Source: Tanypteryx hageni | Taxonomy: Eukaryota > Arthropoda > Insecta > Odonata > Petaluridae | DNA: 64,000 bases | Direction: 5' to 3' | NCBI GenBank assembly: GCA_028673005.1 | Contig: CM054118.1 | Location: 8,021,082-8,085,081 of the forward strand | Part shown: positions 44,635-53,760 of the stretch, one piece after another | Layout: every line of letters starts with the position of its first letter | Position numbering within the stretch: position 1 is the stretch's first letter | The notes under the pieces: model-generated | Seen by the model: the letters and a program-made list of their open reading frames with translations, nothing else | The model's database searches: none | Told to the model about the DNA's origin: nothing | Made by a program: the position numbers and the translations under genes

Positions 44635-44636
<2 letters not shown>
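44403..44636. repeat. M-family repeat, copy 6 (core inverted relative to its lead)
   Basis: The lead TTACGGAATAGGAAAGGTAA and arm GACGTCAACAAGGTGTTGGG run in the same direction as in copy 1. The core is reversed: it starts with CTGAAGAAGGAGTAGTTCCG (44474) and ends with the GGTTTCCTCATCCC part and arm CAACACCTTGTTGACATCC. (TA)n tracts lie on both sides (44384-44402, 44637-44721). Confidence 0.78.

Positions 44637-44721
<85 letters not shown>
44637..44721. repeat. (TA)n microsatellite
   Basis: The longest TA tract of the window, about 42 units, after M copy 6 and before the split LINE. Confidence 0.97.
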
Positions 44722-44723
<2 letters not shown>

Positions 44724-44744
44724 CTTACTTGCTCTGGAATATTT

Positions 44745-45980
44745 CTTAGGATGTTTCGCTTGGTGATAATGTTGCGGAAGGAAACTCTCGAGCCGAACAA
44801 TTTAGCAGTTATTTTCAGTCTACTTTCACATCCAATTCCTATGTTGACACCACCAATTTAGTTTGCAATATCATCTGTACTCACTCTTTGTCCTACATTT
44901 CCAAGACACCTGAGGAATGTCTCAGTTTTTTTTAATTCTCTTTCAAATAATTGTGCAACTGGTTCCGATTTTCTCAGCGCAATATTTTTGAAGCACGCTG
45001 CACCTTCGCTCCCCATTCCTATTTCCATGATTTTCAATAGATGTTTCGCTGCTGGTTACTTCCCTACTATGTGTTTCCTCTCTTTAAATCAGGCAAGAAA
45101 TCTTCCGTTGATTCTTAACGCCCTATTTCTCTTCTCCCGGTGCTGTCAATAATTTTTGAGCGCATTATCCACCAGCGCCTTCTCTCTTTTACTTTACCTT
45201 TCATTTCTCCTAAACAACTCAAACCAACCTCGCTGTCATGCATTCCCACATCAACAACACCCTTGAACGTTTCTTGCAATTAGATGTGTGCTACATTGAC
45301 TTTGCAAAAGCGTTTGATTCGATTAACCACCAACTTTTGCTTTTTAAGCTGGAGAACCGGTACAACATTCATGGGAACTTCTTGACCATCTTGAAATCTT
45401 TTCTTACCAACAGGCACCTACGAGTAGTACTTGATGGAATTTCTTCCCCTACAACAACTATTTCGTCTGGCGTCGCCCAAGGGAGTGTGCTTGGGTCTTT
45501 AATTTTTAATTTGTTTGTTGATGATCTGGTTGAATTCAACACATCAACTCACTGTGATATACTCCTCTACGCAGACAACTGTAAATTTTTAAGCAAATTG
45601 ACTCTCCTCAAGACTCCATATCCCTGCAAAATAGCTCTTAATTCTCTAGCAGCATGGTCAAAATTATGGCTACTTAAGAGTAAATCCATTGAAATCTAAT
45701 GTCATGTCTTACACCCTCCGAAAATCACCCTATTCTCATCAGTATACATTCTCTGGCCCATTAATCCCTTCAGTCTCCACCCACAAGGATCTTGGTGTAC
45801 ATTTTGACACTAAACTTTTCTTCCACGATCATATAATGTCCTTAGTTGGTTTAATGTACCGTTACACTGACATCAACAACACATCTGCACTTCGCACCTT
45901 CTTTTTTCCTGCATTCTCCCCATTTTTTATTATTTCTCCCAATTTAGTGCACAGCTTCTCCTTCCGCCTTCAAAAGTCTT
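44745..45980 (+). pseudogene. Jockey-like LINE, left part of split element (RT domain)
   Basis: The readable frame begins at SLGDNVAEGNSRAEQFSSYF and passes through LLPVLSIIFERIIHQRL. The RT core at 45238-45699 has CYIDFAKAFDSINHQLL (motif A), ISSGVAQGSVLGSLIFNLFV (motif B) and LLYADNCKF, where the YADD box has become YADN. A shift at about 45690 leads into THKDLGVHFDTKLFFHDHI. Coding similarity stops near 45980, where CR1 sequence begins. The rest of the C-terminus reappears at 52570 on the same strand. It is 5'-truncated and decayed. Confidence 0.82.
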
Positions 45981-45999
45981 GACCGCTCTTTAATTGGAA

Positions 46000-48246
46000 T
46001 GCTAATTATTCACCAAGCGTTGAGATTCACGCCAATAGTAGTAATACGTCCGATCGTCATTCCACTATAAACGCGATGTTAATTAACAGTAAAATACATT
46101 CTAGAAATAGTCGACATAATAGGAAGGACAAGGAGGCAGTAAATAATAATAATAATTCAGTAGCGCGCGAGGCATCGTTACGTAGTAATAGCGATAAACT
46201 AAAAATCATCACAGTTAACTGTCGGAGCATTCGCAGGAAGGAGGCCGAACTTATATCTTATTCGTAGTCTGCGTTCTGATGTAGTGATAAGTACAGAAAG
46301 TTGGCTAGCGGCGGACATATTCAGTCGGGAGATCTTTCCTCGTGACTATAGATATTTTAGAAAAAATCGATGTATCCGGTCGGGAGGTGGAGTCTTTACA
46401 GCAGTTAGCAATAAATACGAAATTTACCCAATACTTATTAGCGAAGACAAAGTCGAGAGTGTTTGATGTAGTGTGAAAGTGAGCGACTGTAAAACTGTAA
46501 TTATATGCGCCTTTTATAGACCACCAAATGTGAGCGCGGAAACTTTTCATTATCTGGAGAAACAAGTGGCAATGCTAAGTTCGATTAATAAAGATAAAGT
46601 CATTATAATCATAGTCGATTTCAATCTTCTGTCGATTGATTGGAGACATAATTTCTTTGATCTCGGAGGTAAAGAGTGTGAATCGTGCGAGGAGGCTTTA
46701 CTTGAAACTTTCGGCAAACACTCATTGTATCAGTTAGTGAGATGGTATCGCGCTCCAACTTCATTCAGTTAAACCAAATAAATCTCCTGGGCCGGAGCAA
46801 ATACCCGCGCGAGTATTCAAAGAGTAAGCTTATGAAATCGTGCCGTATTTGAAAATTATATTCGAGAAATTCATAACGGAAGGTGTCGTTCCAAAAGATT
46901 GGAAGGTGGCACACGTTACGCCCATCCATAAGGGCGGCGACAAAGAGAACCCCGGAAATTATAGGCCAATTTCCTTAACGTCATTATCATGCCTGATACT
47001 TAAGCACATAATCTTTAGTTCTGTAATGCGCTATTTAGATAGTCACTCATTGCTTAGCGGATGCCAGCACGGATTCCGGAGAGGTAGATCATGCGAAACG
47101 CAGCTCCGGCTGTTCGTGGATGATTTGTTGCGATGCGGAGAGAAAAATACTCAGGTAAATGCCATATTCATTGACTTCAGGAAGGCTTTTGATAAAGTAT
47201 CTCATAAGAAATTAATTGCGAAGTTAGGCCAATATGGTATCAATCCGAAAGTTGTCAGTTGGGTGAGAAATTTCCTCTCGAATACAGAACAGAGATTTGT
47301 CATCGATGGGAGTTATTCGTCCCCCGTTAAAGTTGCGTCGGGTGTTCCTCAGGGAAGTGTATTGGGCCTCTACATTTCTTAATTTATGTGAATGATATCT
47401 GCTCGGTAGTTCGTAGTAAAATTATACTTTTTTCCGATGATACCGTTTTACATAAAGAAATAAAAAACCAGGAGGACCATCAGTCGCTGCGTGAAGACTT
47501 AAGAGCAATTTTAGCTTGGTGCAATGAATGGCAAATTGAAATTAATTACACTAAATGTGCTGCAGTTACATTCTGAAAAAGTAAGAACATAGAAATAGAT
47601 TTCGAGTATAAAATAGATTGAATAAATATTCAAACTGCCGAGTATGTAAAATATTTTGGAGTAACCATTTGTCAGGATCTTTCGTGGGATATGCTCATTC
47701 GTTGAGTTTTAGGCGCAGCCTACAAGAAACAAGAAACTGGCTTTCATAGACAGAATAGTACGGAGGACCACAGAAAAAGTACGTGAAACATGTTACTTAT
47801 CACTGGTTAGACCGCAAGTGGAATACGCCTCATGCATATGGGATACGTACAAGAAGGGACATATAATTCAAATTGAAAGAGCGCAGATCAGCCAGATTCG
47901 TAAAACAAATGTACAAACATAAGGAAAGCATCACCTCATTATTGAAGGATTTGAACTGAATACCTCTGGAGGATTGTAGATTGAACTCAAAGAGAAATAT
48001 AGATCGGAATGTCTAAAAGACGAGGTTGTAGGAATAATTGAAGCACCAACGTATATAGGTAGAAACGACCGTGATGATAAAATACGTGAGATCGATTGTA
48101 GGACGGAGCGTTATCTAGGCTCGTTCTTTCCGAGAACAATACGAGATCTCTATAGAAAATTTCAACCTGCGATAGACAATCTTGAGGTAGGTTTTGGTGC
48201 ATTGCACCCCCTGCCACCCACCAACTAGGTGAATTGCAGGGTAATA
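46000..48246 (+). pseudogene. CR1 LINE copy F, ORF2 remains
   Basis: It is related to the open copy G downstream. Endonuclease pieces: KLKIITVNCRSIRRKEAEL (46195-46255), STESWLAADIFSREIFPRDY, ICAFYRPPNVSAETFH, DFNLLSIDWRH. Between LYQLVRWYRA and KSPGPEQIPARVFKE (about 46760) roughly 790 bp present in copy G are missing. The RT follows: HVTPIHKGGDKENPGNYRPI, GCQHGFRRGRSCETQL, FIDFRKAFDKVSH, ASGVPQGSVLG, and LFSDDTVLH (FADD changed to FSDD). Shifts and stops at about 46265, 46464, 47380 and 47575 inactivate it. It ends in the family's 3' UTR (CACCCCCTGCCACCCACC…TTGCAGGGTAATAT, 48205-48246). Confidence 0.88.
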
Positions 48247-48556
48247 TATAAAAAAAACTCATATTCAGGTAGTAATTGTTTCTGTAAGAACTCTACGCTG
48301 TTTGTGTACTAACTTAACTTGTTTTAACTTGATTATCGCTGTTGGTGTACTAATTTAAATTGTTTTAACGCTTGCTTGTGTTTCTATCTTGCCTGTTCGC
48401 TAACGTTGTTTGTGCGGTGAGTCAGTGCTTCCCTTTCACTTTTTACCTGCGTTCCTCTCTAGCGTAGACCTTAAGTCCACGAATTAGTTAGTCACTTAGT
48501 ATAACCTTAGCTTGAAGTTTAATTTAATTCATAGCTAGTACAGATTAGTGTTTAGG
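48247..48556 (+). promoter_or_regulatory. 5' UTR of CR1 copy G
   Basis: This is noncoding DNA between the 3' end of copy F and the ATG of ORF1. It contains two diverged ~45-bp units, each with GTGTACTAA, a TTAA-rich step, then TTGTTTTAAC (around 48304 and 48350). CR1-type elements carry their promoter here; no specific promoter motif can be assigned. The exact 5' limit of copy G is not visible. Confidence 0.5.
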
Positions 48557-49588
48557 ATGGCTTCACCTAGGATTCCCGTTTCCTCCTTTCTATGCGACGC
48601 TGATTTCGAGGGAATGAGGTCTCGAATCACGGAGCTGGTAAGAGAGGTTACGGACCTCCGTCGGAGGGTGGCAAGAGCGGAGTCGGCCCTTGTTCGTGTT
48701 GGGAGAACGCATCCATCCCTGAGAACTCACCGCGCCATGATGGCGACTCGGGTGCGCTCGAGTGCGAAAGTCGGTGGTGTGATCGAGGGTGTTTGTGGGA
48801 CCTCTTCGGGGGCTGGGGTCGCTCCAATCCTGAAACCCAACGATTGGAGAGTGGTCTCCAACCGGGGGGATCGTGGGGTGGTCCTGCGAAGGCTGGGAGC
48901 TGGGAATGCCTCGGCAGACCCTCTTCCAGTTTGCAATCGGTTCGCGGCGTTGTCGGAGGACGACACTTCGGCCGATGCTCTCGCATCCGCTCCCGTCTCT
49001 TTGGCGGAGGCTGGATCTATGGGAAGTCGGGGTGGGAAGGGAGGGCTCCTAGTAATAGGTAGTTCTAATGTCCGGCGTGTTATGGCTCCCTTGCTAACTC
49101 GGGCCCGCCGGGAGGGAGTGGCTGAGCGGGTGTTCTCCAGGTGTATACCAGGAGGAACGGTCCCCCAAGTGACGAGGGCGGTACGGGAGTCGGTGGAGTC
49201 AACGGGTTGCTCTAGGCTGCGGATGGTGGTCCATGTTGGGACTAACGACGCCTCGAAGCGCGGGTCCGAGGAGATTCTAAGTTCTTTTGAGGACTTGGTC
49301 GCCGAGGTCACTCGTGTCCGAGAGGAGTCGGGTTCTGATGTGCGGCTCACCATTTGTAGTATTGTCCCGCGGATTGACTGTGGTTCGGAGGTTTGGAGCC
49401 GCGTGGCGGGGCTAAACCAAAGGCTATGGAATTTCTGTGTGGGCATGGGAGTCGACTTTGTTGATCTCCGGCCGGTTCTCGGATCGTGTAGGGTACCCCT
49501 AAACGGCTCTGGAGTTCATTACACGACCGAGGCTTCACAGAGTGTAGCGTGTAGGATCTTCGACCATGGTAGGTCTTTTTTAGATTAG
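48557..49588 (+). CDS. CR1 LINE ORF1 with SGNH-type esterase domain
   Basis: A 343-residue protein starting at the ATG at 48557 (the frame is open slightly further upstream without an ATG). Residues about 18-46 form a basic Leu/Val/Arg heptad-like coiled coil (ITELVREVTDLRRRVARAES). A low-complexity linker follows, including NRFAALSEDD (127-136). Residues 164-340 look like an SGNH hydrolase: block I LLVIGSSNVRR with the candidate nucleophile Ser170, block III VVHVGTND with Asn230, and a C-terminal GVHYT with His321. Block I reads GSS instead of the usual GDS. Esterase-bearing ORF1 proteins are known in CR1-like LINEs, where ORF1 binds the RNA; the esterase's purpose is unsettled. No zinc knuckle or PHD finger is seen. 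The frame is unbroken. The last codons carry TCT TTT TTA GAT TAG, a potential slippery site into ORF2. Confidence 0.88.
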   Translation: MASPRIPVSSFLCDADFEGMRSRITELVREVTDLRRRVARAESALVRVGRTHPSLRTHRAMMATRVRSSAKVGGVIEGVCGTSSGAGVAPILKPNDWRVVSNRGDRGVVLRRLGAGNASADPLPVCNRFAALSEDDTSADALASAPVSLAEAGSMGSRGGKGGLLVIGSSNVRRVMAPLLTRARREGVAERVFSRCIPGGTVPQVTRAVRESVESTGCSRLRMVVHVGTNDASKRGSEEILSSFEDLVAEVTRVREESGSDVRLTICSIVPRIDCGSEVWSRVAGLNQRLWNFCVGMGVDFVDLRPVLGSCRVPLNGSGVHYTTEASQSVACRIFDHGRSFLD

Positions 49589-52470
49589 AGAGTAGGGTAG
49601 GGTGTAGGCGTATTAGGAGATTTCATAGGGGCATCGAGTGTAATACAGTTTCTGGTCGCAAAGTGAAAGAGTCCACCTGCGAAAGCCGTAATAGAGCAGT
49701 TAATGCTTCGGGCGATAACGAGAAATTAAATATTATAGTCTTAAACTGCCGCAGCATTCGTAGGAAGTCTGCCGAACTCGAACACGTAATTCGCACGTTG
49801 CATGCGGATGTAGTTATAGGTACGGAAAGTTGGCTCACTGAAGATATCGCTAGCCAAGAAATTTATCCGAAAAGCTATAGAGTATACAGAAAAGACCGCG
49901 CCAATAGAATAGGTGGCGGAGTATTTTTGGCAATAAGTGAAAAGTACGATAGTTGTCAGATCCCTATTATCGATGAAACGACCGAGAGCGTGTGGTGCCG
50001 CCTAGGTAAGGATAATTCGAAAAAGATATATTTATGCTCATTTTACAGACCACCTAATGCCAAAGTTGATTATATTTTAAGTTTAGAGAGGCAATTAGCC
50101 GAGCTTAGATCTATTATGAACGACGGTTACGTGATAATTGGAGGCGATTTTAACTTACCGTCAATCGATTGGGAAAACCTATGTTTCGTTACGGGAGGTA
50201 AAGAACGCGAATCGTGTGAAGCCTTAATTGACACGTTTCATGAATATTCCTTAATCCAGATGGTACAAAAAGCCACGCGTTCGGGCAATGTTCTCGACTT
50301 GCTTGCTTCTAACATCCCGCATAGGATAACTAAGGTATCCACAGAGGAGGGACTTAGCGACCATCGAGCTGTGTATGCGGAGTGCGAATTAAAGCTCAAA
50401 AGACATCCTAAGCCTCTTCGGAATGTATACGCTTTCGCCAAGGCCGACTTTAAAAGTTTCAGCTTACATCTCAAAAGTACCTTTGTCAGTTATCGTGAAA
50501 AGACAGAACGATTAGGTATGGAGCCGTCATGGTTATTATTTAAGAATATACTAGGAAGAGGTATCAATAGATTTATCCCCAGTAAGTTAAAATCTGATAA
50601 GAAAGAACCTCGTTGGTTTAATAAGGAAGTCAGGATTGCCTTAAGACGACAGAGGCGTAGCCACGCAAAATTGAAAAACATGCCTACCACCGCTTCCGAT
50701 GAGTATCGCACAGCTATAGTCCATGAGTATAACAGTGCCCGCGTACTAGCGAGAAAAACCATGCGTAACGCATTTAACACCTTCCGGAATGAGGTATTAA
50801 ATACAAAATTGAAGGAGGATCCAAAAGCGTTCTGGTCCTACGTAAGAGAAGTCAAGGGAGTGGGTCCTTCAATACCCTCCCTGCGATGTGATTCCGGAGA
50901 CATCCTTCACGATGGGGAGGATAAAGCTAATCTACTAAACGTTTACTTCGCGAAGGCGTTCACGGCAGGTGGAAATATACTTAAAGATAATCTTATTCCC
51001 GATGGATGTACTCGGATGGATAATATTAAAATCTCTGAGGCAGGAATAGCGAAGCAACTGAGTGCGATAAAGCCCAACAAAAATCCTGGACCAGAAGGAA
51101 TTCCCGCGCGTGTATTAAAAGAACTAGCAGAAGATATAGCTCCCTTCCTTCGGATAGTTTTCGAGAAATCTCTTACCCTCTGTGAGGTTCCTGATGATTG
51201 GAAACTAGCACACGTCACACCCATTCATAAGGGAGGTGACAAAGAAAACCCCGAAAATTATAGGCCGATTTCTCTAACATCATTATCATGTAAGATTTTG
51301 GAGCACATTATTGTTAGCAACACAATGCGTTATCTTGAGAGTAGATCGCTCTTAGTCAGCTGTCAACATGGCTTCAGAAAAGGTAGATCCTGTGACACCC
51401 AACTCGGTCTGTTTGTGAATGATGTTTTATCATGCGGCGAAAATAATAAGCAGGTCGATGCAGTGTTCCTTGATTTTAGAAAAGCTTTTGACAAGGTTCC
51501 CCACCGTAAGTTGTTATTAAAATTGGGAAATCTTGGCGTTAATGTTAAAGTCATTAACTGGGTTCGCGCTTTCCTTTGGAATAGAAAACAAAAAGTAATC
51601 ATCGATGGTAAGTCCTCGAGTGTGGCAGATGTAGTCTCTGGAGTGCCGCAGGGTAGTGTGATCGGACCTATGCTTTTCTTGCTTTATATAAACGACATCA
51701 GCTCAGTTGTAAAAAGTAATATCAGGCTTTTTGCGGATGACACCGTAGTCTATAGAGAAATTAGTGGTCCTAGCGACCATCGTCAGCTTCAGGATGATCT
51801 GGATGCGTTATCTGTTTGGTGCAAGGAATGGCAGCTAGAAATCAATCAGAAAAAGAGTAACGTTCTAAACTTTTGGAAATCTAGAAGCCCATCGTCCGTG
51901 TTTACCTACTCGATAGATGGTGAGCGCATTCCTGTTTCGGAATCCGTGAAATACCTCGGGGTAACCTTGAATCGTGACCTGTCTTGGGACACCCACATAA
52001 GACGGGTGATAGGTGCGGCAAATAAGAAGTTGGCTTTTGTGCGTAGGATAGTCAGGAAAAGCACGGAAAAGGTGAGAGAATCCTGTTATTTATCGTTGGT
52101 TAGACCTCAAATGGAATACGCAGCAGCGGTTTGGGATCCATATCAGAGGGGACTCATAAAGGATTTAGAAAAAATACAGCGGCGAGCAGCTAGATTCGTG
52201 AAAAAGAATTACGATAAAAAACAGAGCGTTACGTTACTCATTGATGAGTTGAGTTGGCCATCGTTGAAAGATCGTAGATTACAGGCGAGACTTAAACTTC
52301 TAGATAAATATAGGTCGGAGATATTCGTAAATGAAATGAAGGATATTATTCGACAACCAACGTATATCGGACGGAGGGATAATGACGACAAGATTCGCGA
52401 AATAGATAGTAGGACGGAGAGGTATAAGGAGTCCTTTTTCCCTAGGACAATACGTGACCACAATAGATAA
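49573..52470 (+). CDS. CR1 LINE ORF2, endonuclease plus reverse transcriptase, open
   Basis: An open frame without stops encodes the target-nicking endonuclease and reverse transcriptase. Numbering from the GTG at 49663 (935 residues): endonuclease N28 (LNCRSI), E55 (GTESWL), Y128 (FYRPP), D162/N164 (GGDFNLP), D233/H234 (LSDH); RT YRPISLTSLSCKILEH (533-548), D604 (FLDFRKAFDKV), GVPQGSVIGPMLFLLYINDI, and the catalytic FADD at 690-693; then YLGVTLNRDLSWDTHI and a C-terminal region ending FFPRTIRDHNR. All catalytic motifs are present. The frame has no ATG from its opening at 49573 until residue 152, which is past several endonuclease motifs, so translation must begin by frameshift from ORF1 or at a non-AUG codon. 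The stop is at 52468-52470. Confidence 0.93.
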   Translation, partial: VFFRLESRVGCRRIRRFHRGIECNTVSGRKVKESTCESRNRAVNASGDNEKLNIIVLNCRSIRRKSAELEHVIRTLHADVVIGTESWLTEDIASQEIYPKSYRVYRKDRANRIGGGVFLAISEKYDSCQIPIIDETTESVWCRLGKDNSKKIYLCSFYRPPNAKVDYILSLERQLAELRSIMNDGYVIIGGDFNLPSIDWENLCFVTGGKERESCEALIDTFHEYSLIQMVQKATRSGNVLDLLASNIPHRITKVSTEEGLSDHRAVYAECELKLKRHPKPLRNVYAFAKADFKSFSLHLKSTFVSYREKTERLGMEPSWLLFKNILGRGINRFIPSKLKSDKKEPRWFNKEVRIALRRQRRSHAKLKNMPTTASDEYRTAIVHEYNSARVLARKTMRNAFNTFRNEVLNTKLKEDPKAFWSYVREVKGVGPSIPSLRCDSGDILHDGEDKANLLNVYFAKAFTAGGNILKDNLIPDGCTRMDNIKISEAGIAKQLSAIKPNKNPGPEGIPARVLKELAEDIAPFLRIVFEKSLTLCEVPDDWKLAHVTPIHKGGDKENPENYRPISLTSLSCKILEHIIVSNTMRYLESRSLLVSCQHGFRKGRSCDTQLGLFVNDVLSCGENNKQVDAVFLDFRKAFDKVPHRKLLLKLGNLGVNVKVINWVRAFLWNRKQKVIIDGKSSSVADVVSGVPQGSVIGPMLFLLYINDISSVVKSNIRLFADDTVVYREISGPSDHRQLQDDLDALSVWCKEWQLEINQKKSNVLNFWKSRSPSSVFTYSIDGERIPVSESVKYLGVTLNRDLSWDTHIRRVIGAANKKLAFVRRIVRKSTEKVRESCYLSLVRPQMEYAAAVWDPYQRGLIKDLEKIQRRAARFVKKNYDKKQSVTLLIDELSWPSLKDRRLQARLKLLDKYRSEIFVNEMKDIIRQPTYIGRRDNDDKIREIDSRTERYKESFFPRTIRDHNR
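49576..49582 (+). promoter_or_regulatory. Candidate -1 frameshift heptamer T_TTT_TTA
   Basis: In the ORF1 frame the bases read TC[T TTT TTA] GAT TAG. This is the canonical X_XXY_YYZ form U_UUU_UUA. A -1 slip lands exactly in the ORF2 frame, which is open from 49573 onward. ORF1 stops three bases after the heptamer's next codon. No strong downstream stem is obvious. The alternative is re-initiation at a non-AUG codon after the ORF1 stop. Confidence 0.5.
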
Positions 52471-52567
52471 CAGTGAATAATAATTAGTTAGGAACTTGGT
52501 GCGCGGCACCCCCTGCCATCCACCGTCAAGGTGACTTGCAGGGTAATATGTAGATGTAGATGTAGAT
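52471..52567 (+). repeat. CR1 copy G 3' UTR and (GTAGAT)n tail
   Basis: A short UTR holds a conserved hairpin-like block CACCCCCTGCC…GGTGACTTGCAGGGTAAT and ends in about three GTAGAT units to 52567. The same end occurs at 48.2 kb (copy F, without the repeats) and at 34.33 kb (minus strand). CR1-type RTs recognise such a 3' end during priming. Confidence 0.85.
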
Positions 52568-53097
52568 GTAACTTCTTCCTATCCATAGTTAGCTATTGCC
52601 ATCTCCCCATTCGTAACTGCGCTCTCCACCACACAAAATTTTCTTGGTACTCCAGCGTTAAAGGATCGTCTTTCTAGAACCTATCACTACTTCTTCACCA
52701 ACATAGTAAACGGAAAATACACGTCTCTGGATCTTATCTCACTCTTTCCTCTAAGGGTCCCCCCCCCCGTACCACTCGGCTAAATGACCTGTTCCACTGC
52801 CCTACCTCCCGCCTCTCCCTCACTAAACGCTCCTTTCTGTTCCGCCTTCCTAGTTCCTATGATAGCCTGTTCAAGCGTTTCCTCAACACAGACCCATTGC
52901 TAGGATCACTGCATAATACCTTTTTATCCCTATTTATTCATGTTTTGGACAGCCACTTTTTGTATTATATCAGTGTCTTGCGTCGCTTATCACTGTTATT
53001 TTGTAAATATTTTGTCAATATTTAATTAATGTTGTTATGCATCCATTGTAATTGGCTTCGTGCTGTATTTAGACTATTAATAATAATAAATATATAT
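52568..53097 (+). pseudogene. Jockey-like LINE, right part of split element (C-terminus and tail)
   Basis: TPALKDRLSRTYHYFFTNIV then NGKYTSLDLISLFPLRV (52650-52750), a C-homopolymer shift near 52760, then RLNDLFHCPTSRLSLTKRSF and LPSSYDSLFKRFLNTDPLLG. This is the conserved C-terminus of jockey-type LINEs. The element ends in an AATAATAATAAATA tail at about 53080-53097. It completes the element whose RT is at 44745-45980, so the CR1 block inserted between them. Confidence 0.75.
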
Positions 53098-53379
53098 CAA
53101 GAGGACAGAGCGTAACTTTTTCTGTGAAATAATAGCCCCCAACTTCGCTATATTTTACTTACTATTTAGTATGCTTCTTTGAAGAGATACGCGAAAAAAA
53201 TTAAAACAAATTTTCTATCCTAAATCTACTTTTTTCGTTAATAACATTAAACGCTTTTAAAATAGCTATTAAAAATCTTTGAATCATGTCACGCATGAAA
53301 GCTTAAGTATAATACTTATTATTATTAACGTATTTTCACCCAACTCATTAAAACTCGTCACGTACCCCGGTAAGGGTTC
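53098..53379. other. Gene-free spacer
   Basis: AT-rich DNA without features between the LINE tail and the MITE. Confidence 0.5.
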
Positions 53380-53760
53380 AAGAACAAGCATTTAAAAAGG
53401 TATTATCTCAGATATCTCCAATAGCCAAAACAAGGTTATGAAAACCCAGATTCGCATTTCAGCTACAAAGCAGCCGTCTTCAGCGGTAATTCTACGAAAA
53501 TAGATTCTAAAAGAACATGTGCAATAGTATTCTCGTTGTTTTTATGTGTGTAAGGTAAGAGGGAAAGGAAAGGTGGATTTTGTAGGTGGACGCCCATTGA
53601 GGGTGCGGGTGGAGAAGGGGGGTCTGAGGCGAGTGATTTCAATGAACTACCACTGAAGACGACTGCTCTGTAGCCGAAATGCTAACACAATTTTTCGTAA
53701 ACTTGTTGTGGCTATTGGAGGTGCCTGATATAAGTACTTTCTTAAGTGTTCTTGAAATTA
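53380..53760. mobile_element. MITE with ~100-bp inverted repeats
   Basis: The left arm (53380-53483) and right arm (53653-53757) match inverted over about 100 bp: TTCAAGAACA, CCTCCAATAGCCA/TCTCCAATAGCCA, ACAAGGTT/ACAAGTTT, GCATTTC(A/G)GCTACA, AGCAG(C/T)CGTCTTCAG. The ~170-bp centre has a GGACGCCCATTGAGGGTG segment. Each arm contains the minus- or plus-strand motif CTGAAGAC…GCTGC/GTAGC stem…GAAATGC. A solo arm of the same family is at 61745-61802. No coding capacity. Confidence 0.72.

Noticed and set aside
48727..49446. 239-codon minus-strand frame over CR1 ORF1
   Set aside because: Antisense shadow of a GC-rich coding frame. The plus-strand frame carries the SGNH motifs.
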